A stretch of 64,000 bases of DNA. It comes from Streptomyces coffeae (GTDB lineage Bacteria > Actinomycetota > Actinomycetes > Streptomycetales > Streptomycetaceae). Of the stretch, positions 17,786-27,551 are shown piece after piece. How positions within the stretch are numbered: position 1 is the stretch's first letter; the number at the start of each line of letters is the position of its first letter. The notes beneath the pieces were generated by a model, which saw only the letters and a program-made list of their open reading frames with translations, had not been told where the DNA came from and did no database searches. The translations under genes were made by a program, and so were the position numbers. The DNA lies in NCBI RefSeq assembly GCF_016741875.1, contig NZ_JAERRF010000001.1, positions 186,001 to 250,000 of the forward strand, read 5' to 3'.

Positions 17786-17881
17786 TACAGGCGGTGGGCG
17801 TAGACGCTTGGCCTGCGGGAACATCGTCTCGCACCATCGGGTTGGAGCAGTTGTCGGCTGTTCGGGCAGGAGCCAGTGGCT

Positions 17882-17895
17882 GTTCGCCCCGCGCG
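17882..17895. promoter_or_regulatory. ClgR box 3 upstream of clpC
   Basis: GTTCGC-CCCGC-GCG is the third exact match, about 130 bp before clpC and the best placed to activate its promoter. Confidence 0.65.
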
Positions 17896-18021
17896 AGCGG
17901 GGGTGATCCGGACGGTTGTCGGCAGTTGGAATGAGCTGTCCCGGGTTGCGGGACTAGCATGCGGAAGGACAGGGAGGGGATCGTCCCCGATCTTTCTGAC
18001 CGCTCTGAGGAGCGATTAACG

Positions 18022-20547
18022 ATGTTCGAGAGGTTCACCGACCGCGCGCGGCGGGTTGTCGTCCTGGCTCAGGAAGAAGCCCGGATGCTCAACCACAACT
18101 ACATCGGCACCGAACACATCCTCCTGGGCCTGATCCACGAGGGTGAGGGTGTCGCCGCTAAGGCCCTGGAGAGCCTCGGGATTTCGCTCGAGGCGGTCCG
18201 CCAGCAGGTGGAGGAGATCATCGGCCAGGGCCAGCAGGCCCCGTCCGGTCACATCCCCTTCACTCCCCGTGCCAAGAAGGTCCTGGAGCTGTCGCTCCGC
18301 GAGGCCCTTCAGCTCGGCCACAACTACATCGGCACGGAGCACATCCTGCTCGGCCTGATCCGCGAGGGCGAGGGCGTCGCCGCCCAGGTCCTGGTGAAGC
18401 TGGGCGCCGATCTGAACCGGGTCCGGCAGCAGGTCATCCAGCTGCTCTCCGGCTACCAGGGCAAGGAGGCCGCCACTGCCGGCGGCCCGGCGGAGGGCAC
18501 TCCCTCCACCTCGCTCGTCCTGGACCAGTTCGGCCGCAACCTCACCCAGGCCGCCCGCGAATCCAAGCTCGACCCGGTCATCGGGCGCGAGAAGGAGATC
18601 GAGCGGGTCATGCAGGTGCTTTCGCGCCGCACCAAGAACAACCCGGTCCTCATCGGCGAGCCCGGCGTCGGCAAGACGGCGGTCGTCGAGGGCCTGGCCC
18701 AGGCCATCGTCAAGGGCGAGGTGCCCGAGACCCTCAAGGACAAGCACCTCTACACCCTCGACCTGGGTGCCCTGGTCGCCGGCTCCCGCTACCGCGGTGA
18801 CTTCGAGGAGCGCCTGAAGAAGGTGCTCAAGGAGATCCGCACCCGCGGCGACATCATCCTGTTCATCGACGAGCTCCACACCCTGGTGGGTGCGGGTGCC
18901 GCCGAGGGCGCGATCGACGCCGCCAGCATCCTCAAGCCGATGCTGGCCCGCGGTGAGCTCCAGACCATCGGCGCGACCACGCTCGACGAGTACCGCAAGT
19001 ACCTGGAGAAGGACGCGGCCCTGGAGCGGCGCTTCCAGCCCATCCAGGTCGCCGAGCCGTCGCTGCCGCACACCATCGAGATCCTCAAGGGCCTGCGCGA
19101 CCGCTACGAGGCGCACCACCGCGTCTCGATCACGGACTCGGCCCTGGTCGCCGCCGCCACTCTGGCCGACCGCTACATCTCGGACCGCTTCCTGCCGGAC
19201 AAGGCGATCGACCTGATCGACGAGGCCGGTTCCCGGATGCGGATCCGCCGGATGACCGCACCGCCGGACCTGCGCGAGTTCGACGAGAAGATCGCCGATG
19301 TGCGCCGGGAGAAGGAGTCCGCGATCGACTCGCAGGACTTCGAGATGGCCGCGGGCCTGCGCGACAAGGAGAAGCAGCTCCTGGCCGCCAAGGCGAAGCG
19401 GGAGAAGGAGTGGAAGGCCGGCGACATGGACGTCGTCGCCGAGGTCGACGAGGAGCTGATCGCCGAGGTCCTGGCCACGGCCACCGGCATCCCGGTCTTC
19501 AAGCTCACCGAGGAGGAGTCCTCCCGGCTGCTGCGCATGGAGGACGAGCTGCACAAGCGCGTCATCGGCCAGAAGGACGCCATCAAGGCGCTCTCCCAGG
19601 CCATCCGGCGTACGCGTGCGGGCCTCAAGGACCCCAAGCGCCCCGGCGGCTCCTTCATCTTCGCGGGCCCGTCCGGTGTCGGTAAGACCGAGCTCAGCAA
19701 GACCCTCGCCGAGTTCCTCTTCGGCGACGAGGACGCGATGATCTCGCTCGACATGTCGGAGTTCAGCGAGAAGCACACCGTCTCGCGGCTCTTCGGCTCC
19801 CCGCCCGGATATGTGGGCTACGAGGAGGGCGGCCAGCTCACCGAGAAGGTGCGCCGCAAGCCGTTCTCCGTGGTCCTCTTCGACGAGGTCGAGAAGGCCC
19901 ACCCGGACATCTTCAACTCGCTGCTCCAGATCCTGGAGGACGGTCGGCTGACCGACTCCCAGGGCCGGGTCGTGGACTTCAAGAACACGGTGATCATCAT
20001 GACCACCAACCTCGGCACCCGGGACATCTCCAAGGGCTTCAACCTGGGCTTCGCCGCCCAGGGCGATGTGAAGACCGGCTACGAGCGGATGAAGAACAAG
20101 GTCAACGAGGAGCTGAAGCAGCACTTCCGGCCCGAGTTCCTGAACCGTGTCGATGACACCGTCGTCTTCCACCAGCTCACCGAGGAAGACATCATCCAGA
20201 TCGTCGACCTCATGATCACCAAGGTGGACGAGCGGCTCAAGGACCGCGACATGGGCATCGAGCTCAGCGGCGTCGCCAAGAAGCTGCTGGCCAAGCGGGG
20301 CTACGACCCGGTCCTGGGCGCCCGGCCGCTGCGTCGGACGATCCAGCGCGAGATCGAGGACGTGCTGTCGGAGAAGATCCTCTTCGGCGAGCTGCGTCCG
20401 GGTCACATCGTGGTCGTGGACACCGAGGGTGAGGGTGAGGAGAAGAAGTTCACCTTCCGCGGCGAGGAGAAGTCGGCGCTGCCCGACACCCCGCCGATCG
20501 AGTCCGCCACCGGTGGTGCAGGCCCGAACCTGAGCAAGGAGGCGTAA
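18022..20547 (+). CDS. clpC: ClpC AAA+ unfoldase of the Clp protease
   Basis: This 841-residue HSP100 ATPase unfolds substrates for ClpP. Two N-terminal Clp_N repeats each contain a [14 protein letters not shown] motif (about residues 30 and 105). The first AAA module has Walker A GEPGVGKT at about 212 and Walker [15 protein letters not shown]-like coiled middle segment lies at about 425-460. The second AAA module has GPSGVGKTE near 550, and the C-terminal domain 2 follows. GAGGAG precedes the ATG at 18022. Three ClgR boxes upstream predict ClgR activation. A 15-bp terminator follows. Confidence 0.97.
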   Translation: MFERFTDRARRVVVLAQEEARMLNHNYIGTEHILLGLIHEGEGVAAKALESLGISLEAVRQQVEEIIGQGQQAPSGHIPFTPRAKKVLELSLREALQLGHNYIGTEHILLGLIREGEGVAAQVLVKLGADLNRVRQQVIQLLSGYQGKEAATAGGPAEGTPSTSLVLDQFGRNLTQAARESKLDPVIGREKEIERVMQVLSRRTKNNPVLIGEPGVGKTAVVEGLAQAIVKGEVPETLKDKHLYTLDLGALVAGSRYRGDFEERLKKVLKEIRTRGDIILFIDELHTLVGAGAAEGAIDAASILKPMLARGELQTIGATTLDEYRKYLEKDAALERRFQPIQVAEPSLPHTIEILKGLRDRYEAHHRVSITDSALVAAATLADRYISDRFLPDKAIDLIDEAGSRMRIRRMTAPPDLREFDEKIADVRREKESAIDSQDFEMAAGLRDKEKQLLAAKAKREKEWKAGDMDVVAEVDEELIAEVLATATGIPVFKLTEEESSRLLRMEDELHKRVIGQKDAIKALSQAIRRTRAGLKDPKRPGGSFIFAGPSGVGKTELSKTLAEFLFGDEDAMISLDMSEFSEKHTVSRLFGSPPGYVGYEEGGQLTEKVRRKPFSVVLFDEVEKAHPDIFNSLLQILEDGRLTDSQGRVVDFKNTVIIMTTNLGTRDISKGFNLGFAAQGDVKTGYERMKNKVNEELKQHFRPEFLNRVDDTVVFHQLTEEDIIQIVDLMITKVDERLKDRDMGIELSGVAKKLLAKRGYDPVLGARPLRRTIQREIEDVLSEKILFGELRPGHIVVVDTEGEGEEKKFTFRGEEKSALPDTPPIESATGGAGPNLSKEA

Positions 20548-20584
20548 GCCCTCCCGGCACCTCAAGGCTCTGATCCAAGGGCCA

Positions 20585-20629
20585 CGAAGGGGCCGTGGCA
20601 CCGTCCAGGACGGCGCCACGGCCCCTTCG
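20585..20629 (+). terminator. Strong terminator after clpC
   Basis: A perfect 15-bp stem (20585-20599 with 20615-20629, core GGGGCCGTGGC) with a 15-base loop lies 38 bases after the clpC stop. It is symmetrical enough to serve the convergent NACHT gene too. Confidence 0.8.
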
Positions 20630-20695
20630 CGCGTTCCCCGCCCGTTTCCCTGCCCGTACGGCCGGAGAGCGCCCGTACGGGCACTGTGGGCGCCC

Positions 20696-23242
20696 TCAGC
20701 TGCCCGTCACGATGACCTGGACGCCCTCGGGCACCCCGGTCACTCCGGCGTTGCGGGGGCTCAGCCGCAGGGTGTGCAGCCGGGGGAAGGCGGCCAGCCA
20801 GCTCAGGTCCAGGCCGTCCCCCAGGTCGTAGGAGAGCCACAGCTCGGTCAGCCGCTCGGCGACCAGGCCCTCGGTCAGCTGCTCCGGGGTGAAGGCCCCG
20901 GCGATCTGGACGCAGGGGCGGCCGCCGAGCCGGCGCAGCGCGCTGAGCTCGGCCGCGTCGGACACCGGAAAGTCGAGTTCGCCTTCCTCGAGATGCGCGA
21001 TGATTTCGTCCGCGTAGCGATCGGTGTCATAGCGCCGCCAGGCCCGCGCGAGCTGTGAACGCACCGCCCAGGACGTACGGTCCCGCAGCCGGGTCAGATA
21101 GTCGATGGCGCGGTCGTCGGCTATCGAGGTGGCGGTGACGGCCAGACGATGGGCTTCTTCATCGGATACCCCGGTGGGATCGGGCAGCATTTCCAGTGCG
21201 ATAGGGCCGATCCAGCCCAGTGCGCGAGCCGCCTCCAGGGACGTCGGACGGACCAGATCCCGGGTATAGCGGTGCACTCGGGAACGCACCGCGGGGTCCA
21301 GCTCCGTCGCATGTTCGAGACAAGCGGCGGCCAGCAGTTTGCGATGGCGGGCATGGACCGGGCGGGTGCCCTTTCGGGCGGCCAGCAGCCCTTCCAGGAG
21401 GTAAGCGCATTCATCGGGGCGGGCCAGAGCGACCGACATTCTGATCACTTCTTCCCAGTCGTCCAGGTGGGCGTGGTCGATGAGGAAGTCGAAATCGTGC
21501 CGTTCCACCACCGCTCTCGCACTCAGATAGTCCTGGAAGGTGCGGTGCACAAAATCGACCGACCCGGGGGTGGGCTCGCGCAATAGTCCGGTGCGGTGGA
21601 GCAGATGCCGGTAGATCTCCTCCGGCTCGCCCTGCCGTGCGGCATGGGGAATGGAGGGAAGGTGCTGGGCGAAGGTCTCCAGGGCCACGGCCCGGTCCAT
21701 TTCGGACCGTCCGTTGACCAGCATCCAGTGCGCCAGCTTCTGGAGCAGCCGGATCTTCGGTTCCTGCGGCAGGTCGATTCCATCGGGCGGCACCATGGCC
21801 CGCTCGCGGTCCCGGCGTTCCAGCAGCATGGAAAGGGCCGCGTCATAGAGGGCTTTGCGGCCGCGCGGCAGATAGCCGCGGCGGTCCCGGTGCAGGGCGC
21901 AGATCAGTCCGCACATCAGCGGATTGGTGGCCAGCCGCCCCAGTTCACGGGATATCCGCACGGCGTCCAGCAGCGTTTCCTCGTACGAGCCCAGCCGGTC
22001 CAGATCGGTGCCGTCCTCGCGCGCCGCGGCATGCCAGCGCTGAATGAAAGCGGTAACGCCCTCGGAGCTGAGCGGGGCCAGCTTCAGTTCCGCAAAGCGC
22101 TCGGCGGCCAGCCAGTTCTCGCGGACGGCGGACGGGCGGGAGGTGACCAGCCAGACGTTTCCCGGATAGCGCGCGGGAAGTTCGCGCAGCGCCTGCCGCA
22201 GCTGTTCCCGGTCGCCCTCGGGCGCCTCGTCGATCCCGTCCACCAGCAACAGCCCCCGGCCCGCGGACAGCACCCGCTCGGCCCATCCGTCGGGCTGGGT
22301 GTCCGCCTGCGGGTGGCGGACGGCGGACAGAAAACGGTCGGGCGGCGGAAAGCCGCCCTGCCGGAACCGGCGCACCGGCAGCACGAACGGCACCCGGCCG
22401 CGCAGCCGGGCCAGCTGGCCGGACAGCCGTCCGCGGGCCACGGAGACCGCCAGCCACTGCACCAGCGTGGTCTTGCCCGACCCCGCCACCCCCCACAGCA
22501 GCACCCGGTCGTGTCCGGCGAGCGCCTGCTCCGCGGGGGCGGTGGGCCCCGCGTCGGTCTCGGTCTCCAGGCTGAGGTAGGCGGCGTCCAGCGGCCAGGT
22601 GTCGGGGGAGTGGGCCAGGTCGATGCCGTAGATCGTCAGGTGGTCATGGCCCGCGATGATCCCGCGGGCGTAGACCTCCTCGAACGCGGCGTCCGTGGCG
22701 GCCGCCCGCTCGGCGAGGCCGCGGGCGACAAACGCCGACCGCCGGACGAGGAAGCGCAGGATCTGGTCGCACACCGCGTGCAGGATGGCGGTGTGCAACC
22801 GGGCGGCGGCGTGCGGCAGTTCGCGGTCGGCGTCCGGGGCGGCGACCGCCAGATGCCGGGCGAACGCCTCGGGCCCGAGCCGCACCGCCCGTACGTCGTC
22901 CATGTCGACGGTGCCGAGCGCGTGCAGGCTGCGGGCGAGCGCGTCGGTGACCGCCCGCTCCGCCTCGCCGTCCCGGCCGTTCCGCGCCTCGGCGGGAGCG
23001 GCTTCCTGGAGCGCCTGGGCGGGAGTGGCTTGCCGGAGCGCCTCGGCGACCAGCGCGCCGGCGATCCGGGTGAGATCGCGTTCGGTGCGCGTCCGGCGGT
23101 CGCCCTGGAAGGAGACCAGGGCGGATATCCGCACCGGACGGTCGGCCGGTGGCCCCCCGGGGCCCTCGGCCGCGAAGAGCTGCGTGATCAGCGGTACGAC
23201 GACGTCCGGCGCGAGTCGGACGCTGTTGGCTGCGGGATCCAT
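20696..23242 (-). CDS. NACHT-domain NTPase (possible bacterial NLR-like antiphage protein)
   Basis: This 848-residue STAND NTPase has a helical N-terminal domain (about 1-225). A NACHT core follows with Walker A GVAGSGKTTLVQWL (about 251-264) and Walker B LLLVDGIDEAPE (about 331-342). A sensor-like VTSRPSAV lies next, then winged-helix/superhelical segments. The C-terminus (about 770-848) holds short leucine-rich repeats (LTELWLSYDLGDGLDLSWL, LHTLRLSPRN). Bacterial NACHT proteins are known antiphage sensors. Here there is no fused nuclease or TIR effector, so the N-terminal helical domain would be the effector. It is a lone gene. A defence role is inferred from family only. Confidence 0.82.
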   Translation of the reverse strand: MDPAANSVRLAPDVVVPLITQLFAAEGPGGPPADRPVRISALVSFQGDRRTRTERDLTRIAGALVAEALRQATPAQALQEAAPAEARNGRDGEAERAVTDALARSLHALGTVDMDDVRAVRLGPEAFARHLAVAAPDADRELPHAAARLHTAILHAVCDQILRFLVRRSAFVARGLAERAAATDAAFEEVYARGIIAGHDHLTIYGIDLAHSPDTWPLDAAYLSLETETDAGPTAPAEQALAGHDRVLLWGVAGSGKTTLVQWLAVSVARGRLSGQLARLRGRVPFVLPVRRFRQGGFPPPDRFLSAVRHPQADTQPDGWAERVLSAGRGLLLVDGIDEAPEGDREQLRQALRELPARYPGNVWLVTSRPSAVRENWLAAERFAELKLAPLSSEGVTAFIQRWHAAAREDGTDLDRLGSYEETLLDAVRISRELGRLATNPLMCGLICALHRDRRGYLPRGRKALYDAALSMLLERRDRERAMVPPDGIDLPQEPKIRLLQKLAHWMLVNGRSEMDRAVALETFAQHLPSIPHAARQGEPEEIYRHLLHRTGLLREPTPGSVDFVHRTFQDYLSARAVVERHDFDFLIDHAHLDDWEEVIRMSVALARPDECAYLLEGLLAARKGTRPVHARHRKLLAAACLEHATELDPAVRSRVHRYTRDLVRPTSLEAARALGWIGPIALEMLPDPTGVSDEEAHRLAVTATSIADDRAIDYLTRLRDRTSWAVRSQLARAWRRYDTDRYADEIIAHLEEGELDFPVSDAAELSALRRLGGRPCVQIAGAFTPEQLTEGLVAERLTELWLSYDLGDGLDLSWLAAFPRLHTLRLSPRNAGVTGVPEGVQVIVTGS

Positions 23243-23407
23243 AGGGCCCCGGTCCCCCCGTGGCGGTGTCGGCCGTTGTGAAGCCTCCAGGGTAGGGCGG
23301 GGCGGGGGTCCGGCGCGGGGGGTTCACAGGGCGGGCGGAGGCATGGGCGAGTGGGTGTGTGCGCCTGTACGGGGGTTTCGCCGGTGGCCCAAGCAGTGGG
23401 GCCGCGG

Positions 23408-23803
23408 TCAGAACTGCTGGTCGTAGCCGCCGCTTTCACGGCGGACCGCCCGCAGCCCGCGCTCCACGGAGACCACTCGCTCGGTCAGCTCACCGAGCCG
23501 CTGTTCCAGCCGCTGCAGCCGGAGTTGATGGCCGCGCACCGCCTGGAGGAGGGTGCGTACGGTGGGGTCGGTCGCGGGGTCGGCGACGAAGAAGCCGGGT
23601 TCGAGCAGCCCCTCCATCAGCACCCCCTCCTCGACGAGCCGCCGGTAGGCGGAGTCGACCGCCTTGGTGAGTTTCCGCAGCTCGGTGGCGAGTTCCTCGG
23701 GGTCGGGCAGCCGGTCGCCCGGCCGGTACGTCCCCGCGTCGATGTCCTCGCGGATCCTCGCCTCGACGTCGTCGGACCGCAGCGTCCTGCGCATCTGCTC
23801 CAT
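23408..23803 (-). CDS. Short GntR-like winged-helix protein with coiled-coil tail
   Basis: This 131-residue protein has an N-terminal winged helix of GntR type: VEARIREDIDAGTYRPGDRLPDPEELATEL at about 13-42, then AVDSAYRRLVEEGVL. Instead of a ligand-binding domain it has a short hydrophilic helical tail (LRLQRLEQRLGELTERVVSVERGL) likely to form a coiled coil. It lies between the NACHT and 5'-nucleotidase genes on the same strand, with about 100-165 bp gaps on each side. Target genes are not evident. Confidence 0.75.
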   Translation of the reverse strand: MEQMRRTLRSDDVEARIREDIDAGTYRPGDRLPDPEELATELRKLTKAVDSAYRRLVEEGVLMEGLLEPGFFVADPATDPTVRTLLQAVRGHQLRLQRLEQRLGELTERVVSVERGLRAVRRESGGYDQQF

Positions 23804-23864
23804 GCCGCGAATCTATCGACGCCGGGCAGAGCGGACGGAAAGCCGGGGGAACGGGAAGACGACA

Positions 23865-23896
23865 ACGGCCCGGCCCCCGTCCGGGGGCCGGGCCGT
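23865..23896 (-). terminator. Terminator of the 5'-nucleotidase gene
   Basis: A perfect 15-bp stem (23865-23879 with 23882-23896) with a two-base loop lies just beyond the stop codon on the minus strand. Confidence 0.75.
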
Positions 23897-23906
23897 CGCG
23901 CCGGGG

Positions 23907-25724
23907 TCACTTCTTGACGGTGATGCGGTCCGCGGCCGGCGGGGCCAGCGGGGAGGACGCCGAGGAGTGGGCGCCCAGGTAGGAGGTGAACGCCTCCAGG
24001 TCGGAGGCGCCGACCAGCTTGTTCTTGCCCTCCTTGAAGACCGGGAAGCCGTCGCCGCCGCCCGCGAGGAACTCGTTCATCGCCACGCGGTAGGTCTTGG
24101 CCGGGTCGATCGGCTCACCGTTCAGCTTCACCGAGTCGGTGACGATCCGGTCCTTGCCGGACTTGGTGAGATCCAAGGTGTAGGTGAATCCCTTGGACAC
24201 CTGGAGGATCTTCGGGCTGTTCGCATTGGCTCCGCTGACCTGCTGCTGGAGTCCGGTGATCAGCTGGGCGCCGGTCAGGTCGAGCACGTTCATCATGTTG
24301 GTGAAGGGCTGCACGGTGAACGCCTCGCCGTAGGTGACCACACCGTCCCCCTCACTGCCCGACGCCTTGTACGCCAGATCGGAGCGGATACCGCCCGGGT
24401 TCATCAGCGCGAGCTGCGCACCGCCCTTGTCGGCGGGGGAGAGCGCCTCCACCTGGCCGTCGGTGATGACATCGCCGAGCGGCGTCTCGTAGGCGGTGGA
24501 GCCGCGTCCGGGGATCTCCGCGGAGACATAGCCGACCGGCTTGTTCGCGATCGGCGCGGCCAGCTTGTTCCAGCGCCCGATCAGCGAGGTCATGTCCGGG
24601 GCCTTGGGCTGCTCACGGTTCACCACGTGGTTGGCCGAGTCGGCGCCCTTCACGGAGGTCCGGACGATGTCGCCGGTGCGCCGGTCGTAGGTGAGCGTAG
24701 TGTCCGTGTAGAGCCGTCCGAAGGAGGCGGCCGAGGTCACGGTGCGCGGGGTGCCGGACGGGTCCGGGATGGTGCATGCGTACGCCTGGTGGGTGTGACC
24801 GGTGACCAGGGCGTCGACCTTCGGGCTCAGGTGCTTGGCGATGTCGACGATCGGGCCGGAGACCCCGTCGCCCGCGCCCGGGCTGTCGCAGTCGTCGTTG
24901 TACGAGGAGGAGGCGGGCATCCCGCCCTCGTGGATGAGCGCGACGATCGACTTCACGCCCTTGCGGTACAGCTCCTTGGCGTACTTGTTGACCGTCTTGA
25001 CCTCGTCGTGGAACTTCAGCCCCTTGACGCCGTCGGCGGTGACGACGTCCGGCGTGCCCTCCAGGGTGACGCCGATGAAGCCGATCTTCACGCCCTTGTG
25101 CTTCCAGACCGTGTAGGGCTTCAGCAGCGGCTTGCCGGTCTTCTCGTCGGTGACGTTGGCCGCCAGATACGGGAAGTCGGCGCCCTTGAACTTCTTGCCC
25201 TGCTCGAAGCAGCCGTCCTTGGGGTGGCAGCCGCCCTTCTGCATCCGCGTCAGCTCGGCGCGGCCCTCGTCGAACTCGTGGTTGCCGACCGAGGTGACGT
25301 CCAGATCCAGCTTGTTGAGCGCCTCGATGGTCGGCTCGTCGTGGAAGAGACCGGACATCAGCGGGCTGGCGCCGATCATGTCGCCGCCGGCCGCGGTGAC
25401 CGAGTACGGATGGCCCGCGCGGGCCTTGCGCAGCGAGGTGGCGAGGTATTCGACACCGCCCGCCGGGACGGACTTGGTGGTTCCGTCCGCCTGGGTCTCG
25501 GTCACGGTGCCCGAGGAGCCCTGCGGCGGCTCCAGGTTGCCGTGCAGATCGTTGAAGGACAGCAGCTGTACATCGACGGTGCGGTCCTGCCGGTGGCCCG
25601 GCGCGGCCGTGGTGTCGGCGCCCGCCGGGTTCGCGGCGGACAGAACGCCGGCCGTGGCCGCGAGGACCGCGACCCCCGTGGCCAACCGGCGTGCCGCCCC
25701 GCGCCGTTGAGGTCTCGCTGGCAT
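23907..25724 (-). CDS. Secreted 5'-nucleotidase/metallophosphoesterase
   Basis: This 605-residue exported enzyme hydrolyses extracellular nucleotides. An Arg-rich Sec-type signal peptide (about 1-37, ending near PAGADTTAAPG) is followed by the metallophosphatase motifs LLSFNDLHGN, GNHEFDEG and GHTHQAY. The C-terminal 5'-nucleotidase substrate domain contains NPGGIRSDLAY and FTVQPFTNMMNVL. The ATG at 25724 is preceded by GGGGGAG; the further upstream frame is His-rich and unlikely. It is divergent from mshD. A phosphate-scavenging role is plausible, but no clear PHO box is seen in the 235-bp gap. Confidence 0.92.
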   Translation of the reverse strand: MPARPQRRGAARRLATGVAVLAATAGVLSAANPAGADTTAAPGHRQDRTVDVQLLSFNDLHGNLEPPQGSSGTVTETQADGTTKSVPAGGVEYLATSLRKARAGHPYSVTAAGGDMIGASPLMSGLFHDEPTIEALNKLDLDVTSVGNHEFDEGRAELTRMQKGGCHPKDGCFEQGKKFKGADFPYLAANVTDEKTGKPLLKPYTVWKHKGVKIGFIGVTLEGTPDVVTADGVKGLKFHDEVKTVNKYAKELYRKGVKSIVALIHEGGMPASSSYNDDCDSPGAGDGVSGPIVDIAKHLSPKVDALVTGHTHQAYACTIPDPSGTPRTVTSAASFGRLYTDTTLTYDRRTGDIVRTSVKGADSANHVVNREQPKAPDMTSLIGRWNKLAAPIANKPVGYVSAEIPGRGSTAYETPLGDVITDGQVEALSPADKGGAQLALMNPGGIRSDLAYKASGSEGDGVVTYGEAFTVQPFTNMMNVLDLTGAQLITGLQQQVSGANANSPKILQVSKGFTYTLDLTKSGKDRIVTDSVKLNGEPIDPAKTYRVAMNEFLAGGGDGFPVFKEGKNKLVGASDLEAFTSYLGAHSSASSPLAPPAADRITVKK

Positions 25725-25945
25725 GTCTCCCCCTCTTACCCGTGGTGGTCTGACCCCGTGGTGATGGGCATGCGTGCGCATGTGCCCGTGGTGGTCGGTC
25801 GGCCGAAGCATACGGTCAACGCGCGTAGCGGGGCAGGGGAATGAGGTTACGAGCTGGTTGCGTACCGAAGACCGCTACCCGGTGGTTCGCCCATTGGGGG
25901 GAAATGTCCCTCGCCGGGGAACGCCGGTGCGGCGCGGCCGAGTCG

Positions 25946-25959
25946 TAGGCTCGGCACCA
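25946..25959 (+). promoter_or_regulatory. Candidate -10 of a leaderless mshD transcript
   Basis: TAGGCT at 25946-25951 ends seven bases before the mshD ATG, and no Shine-Dalgarno is present. No good -35 is seen at the right spacing. Confidence 0.35.
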
Positions 25960-26891
25960 TGAATGACGTGGTGAACGAGACGGCCGGCGCCCGGCGTATC
26001 GAGGTCCTCGAGGAGCTCACGCCCGCTGTGGTCCAGGATGTGCTGCGCCTGATCGCGGAAGCCGCGCGCACCGACGGTCAGCAGGCGGTGTCCGAGCAGG
26101 GCCGGCTGCAATTGCGGGGGCAGCGGCCGGGAGTACGGCATCTGGTGCTGCGCGAGCCGAGCGGGGAGCTGGTCGGCTACGCACAGCTGGAGGACACCGA
26201 CCCGGTGGAGGCCCCGGCCGCCGAACTGGTCGTCCACCCGGCCCACCGTGGCCAGGGGCACGGCCGGGCGCTGGGGGTGACCCTGCTGAGGGAGTCCGGC
26301 AAGCGGCTGCGGGTGTGGGCGCACGGCGGCCATGCCTCCGCCCGCCACCTCGCGCAGGTGCTGGGGCTGACCCTGTTCCGTGAGCTGCGTCAGATGCGGC
26401 GGCCCCTGGGGCCGCCCGCGGAGCTGGGCATCGACGAGCCCACGCTGCCGGAGGGGATCACCGTACGGACCTTCCGGCCCGGCGAGGACGACGCCGCCTG
26501 GCTCGCGGCCAACGCCGCGGCCTTCGCCCACCACCCCGAGCAGGGTTCACTCACCCAGCGTGATCTGGACGACCGCATGGGGGAGGTCTGGTTCGACCCG
26601 CGGGGCTTCTTCCTCGCCGAGCGCGCGGGCGAGATCGTCGGCTTCCACTGGACCAAGGTGCATGGCGAGGAGGGTCTGGGCGAGGTGTATGTGCTGGGGG
26701 TGCGGCCGGACGCCCAGGGCGGCGGCCTCGGCCGGGCGCTGACCGCGATCGGCCTGCGCCACCTGGCCGCGCAGGGGCTGCCGACCGCGATGCTGTACGT
26801 GGACGCGGACAACAGCGCGGCCGTGTCCGTCTACGAACGGATGGGCTTCGTCACCCACGAGACGGACCTGATGTACCGCACGGAGACCTGA
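25959..26891 (+). CDS. mshD: Mycothiol synthase
   Basis: This 310-residue tandem GNAT enzyme acetylates Cys-GlcN-Ins, the last step in mycothiol synthesis. The N-terminal GNAT half contains LVVHPAHRGQGHGRALGVTLL. The catalytic C-terminal half contains VYVLGVRPDAQGGGLGRALTA and ends AAVSVYERMGFVTHETDLMY, typical of MshD. mshA, the first committed gene of the pathway, is at 33143. The start has no Shine-Dalgarno and is probably leaderless. A strong terminator follows. Confidence 0.94.
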   Translation: MNDVVNETAGARRIEVLEELTPAVVQDVLRLIAEAARTDGQQAVSEQGRLQLRGQRPGVRHLVLREPSGELVGYAQLEDTDPVEAPAAELVVHPAHRGQGHGRALGVTLLRESGKRLRVWAHGGHASARHLAQVLGLTLFRELRQMRRPLGPPAELGIDEPTLPEGITVRTFRPGEDDAAWLAANAAAFAHHPEQGSLTQRDLDDRMGEVWFDPRGFFLAERAGEIVGFHWTKVHGEEGLGEVYVLGVRPDAQGGGLGRALTAIGLRHLAAQGLPTAMLYVDADNSAAVSVYERMGFVTHETDLMYRTET

Positions 26892-26912
26892 GCCCCGCCG
26901 GGAACGGTTCCC

Positions 26913-26947
26913 AAAGGCCCCGGAGGCCGGACGTCTCCGGGGCCTTT
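26913..26947 (+). terminator. Terminator after mshD
   Basis: A perfect 13-bp stem (AAAGGCCCCGGAG with its complement ending CCTTT) with a nine-base loop lies 21 bases after the mshD stop. Confidence 0.8.
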
Positions 26948-27126
26948 CGGACGTCTCAGGGGGCGGACGGACCGGCCGGGCCCTGGGCGTGGGACCTCGC
27001 CCATGCGGATTCCCCGGCGTATGGCCCCGGGGCTTGCGGCCCCTGGCGTGCGGGAGCCGGGGCCGGGTCCGGGCGGTGCGGTGGACCGGACCCCGCGGCC
27101 GGACGGAATCCCACCGGTCGGGGCCC

Positions 27127-27184
27127 CGGGACAGGCCCGCGGCCGGGCGGGCGCCGCCCCCGGGACAGCCCGCGGCCGGGCGGG
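27127..27184. repeat. Near-tandem duplication, about 34-bp period
   Basis: CGGGACAG followed by GCCCGCGGCCGGGCGGG-type sequence occurs twice, with CGGGACAG at 27127 and again at 27161. The copies differ by small indels. Confidence 0.7.
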
Positions 27185-27185
27185 A

Positions 27186-27283
27186 GCCTGCCGGCCGGGC
27201 TCCGCGCCGGGGCCGGACGCCTCCGCACCAGACCCCCACCGCTGGGCGGGAGCCGGGGCCGGGCGCCGCCGCCGCGCGGGCGG
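27186..27283. repeat. Diverged GC-rich intergenic repeat, copy A
   Basis: A 98-bp unit running from GCCTGCCGGCCGGG to GCCGCGCGGGCGG. It matches copy B at 27453-27551 with scattered substitutions and small indels. Confidence 0.65.
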
Positions 27284-27452
27284 CCTGGAGCGGATGGGCC
27301 CGGCCCAGACCCGGGCGGGAGCCGCGAGACGTCCACCGCGGCCGGGCGGCAGGACGTCTCCGGGGGCCCGTACGTCCCTGGCCGGGGCCCGGAGGTATGC
27401 GGGAGGGGGCGCCGGGGTAGGGTCCGGGCCGCGACCTTCGCGGCCGGAGGGC

Positions 27453-27551
27453 GCCTGCCGGGCCGGGCTTCGCGCGGGGGCCGGACGCCCCCACCAGATC
27501 CCCGCCGCCGGGCGGGAACCCGGGGACGAGCCCCCGCCGCCGCGCAGGCGG
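27453..27551. repeat. Diverged GC-rich intergenic repeat, copy B
   Basis: A 99-bp unit from GCCTGCCGGGCCGGG to GCGCAGGCGG, in the same orientation as copy A. It looks like a family of repeats in Streptomyces spacers. Confidence 0.65.

Noticed and set aside
18016..20619. An 867-codon open frame on the strand opposite clpC
   Set aside because: It is the mirror of a highly conserved gene. Its product is Leu/Asp/Gly/Val-rich without domains, and it arises because stops are rare in antisense frames of GC-rich genes.
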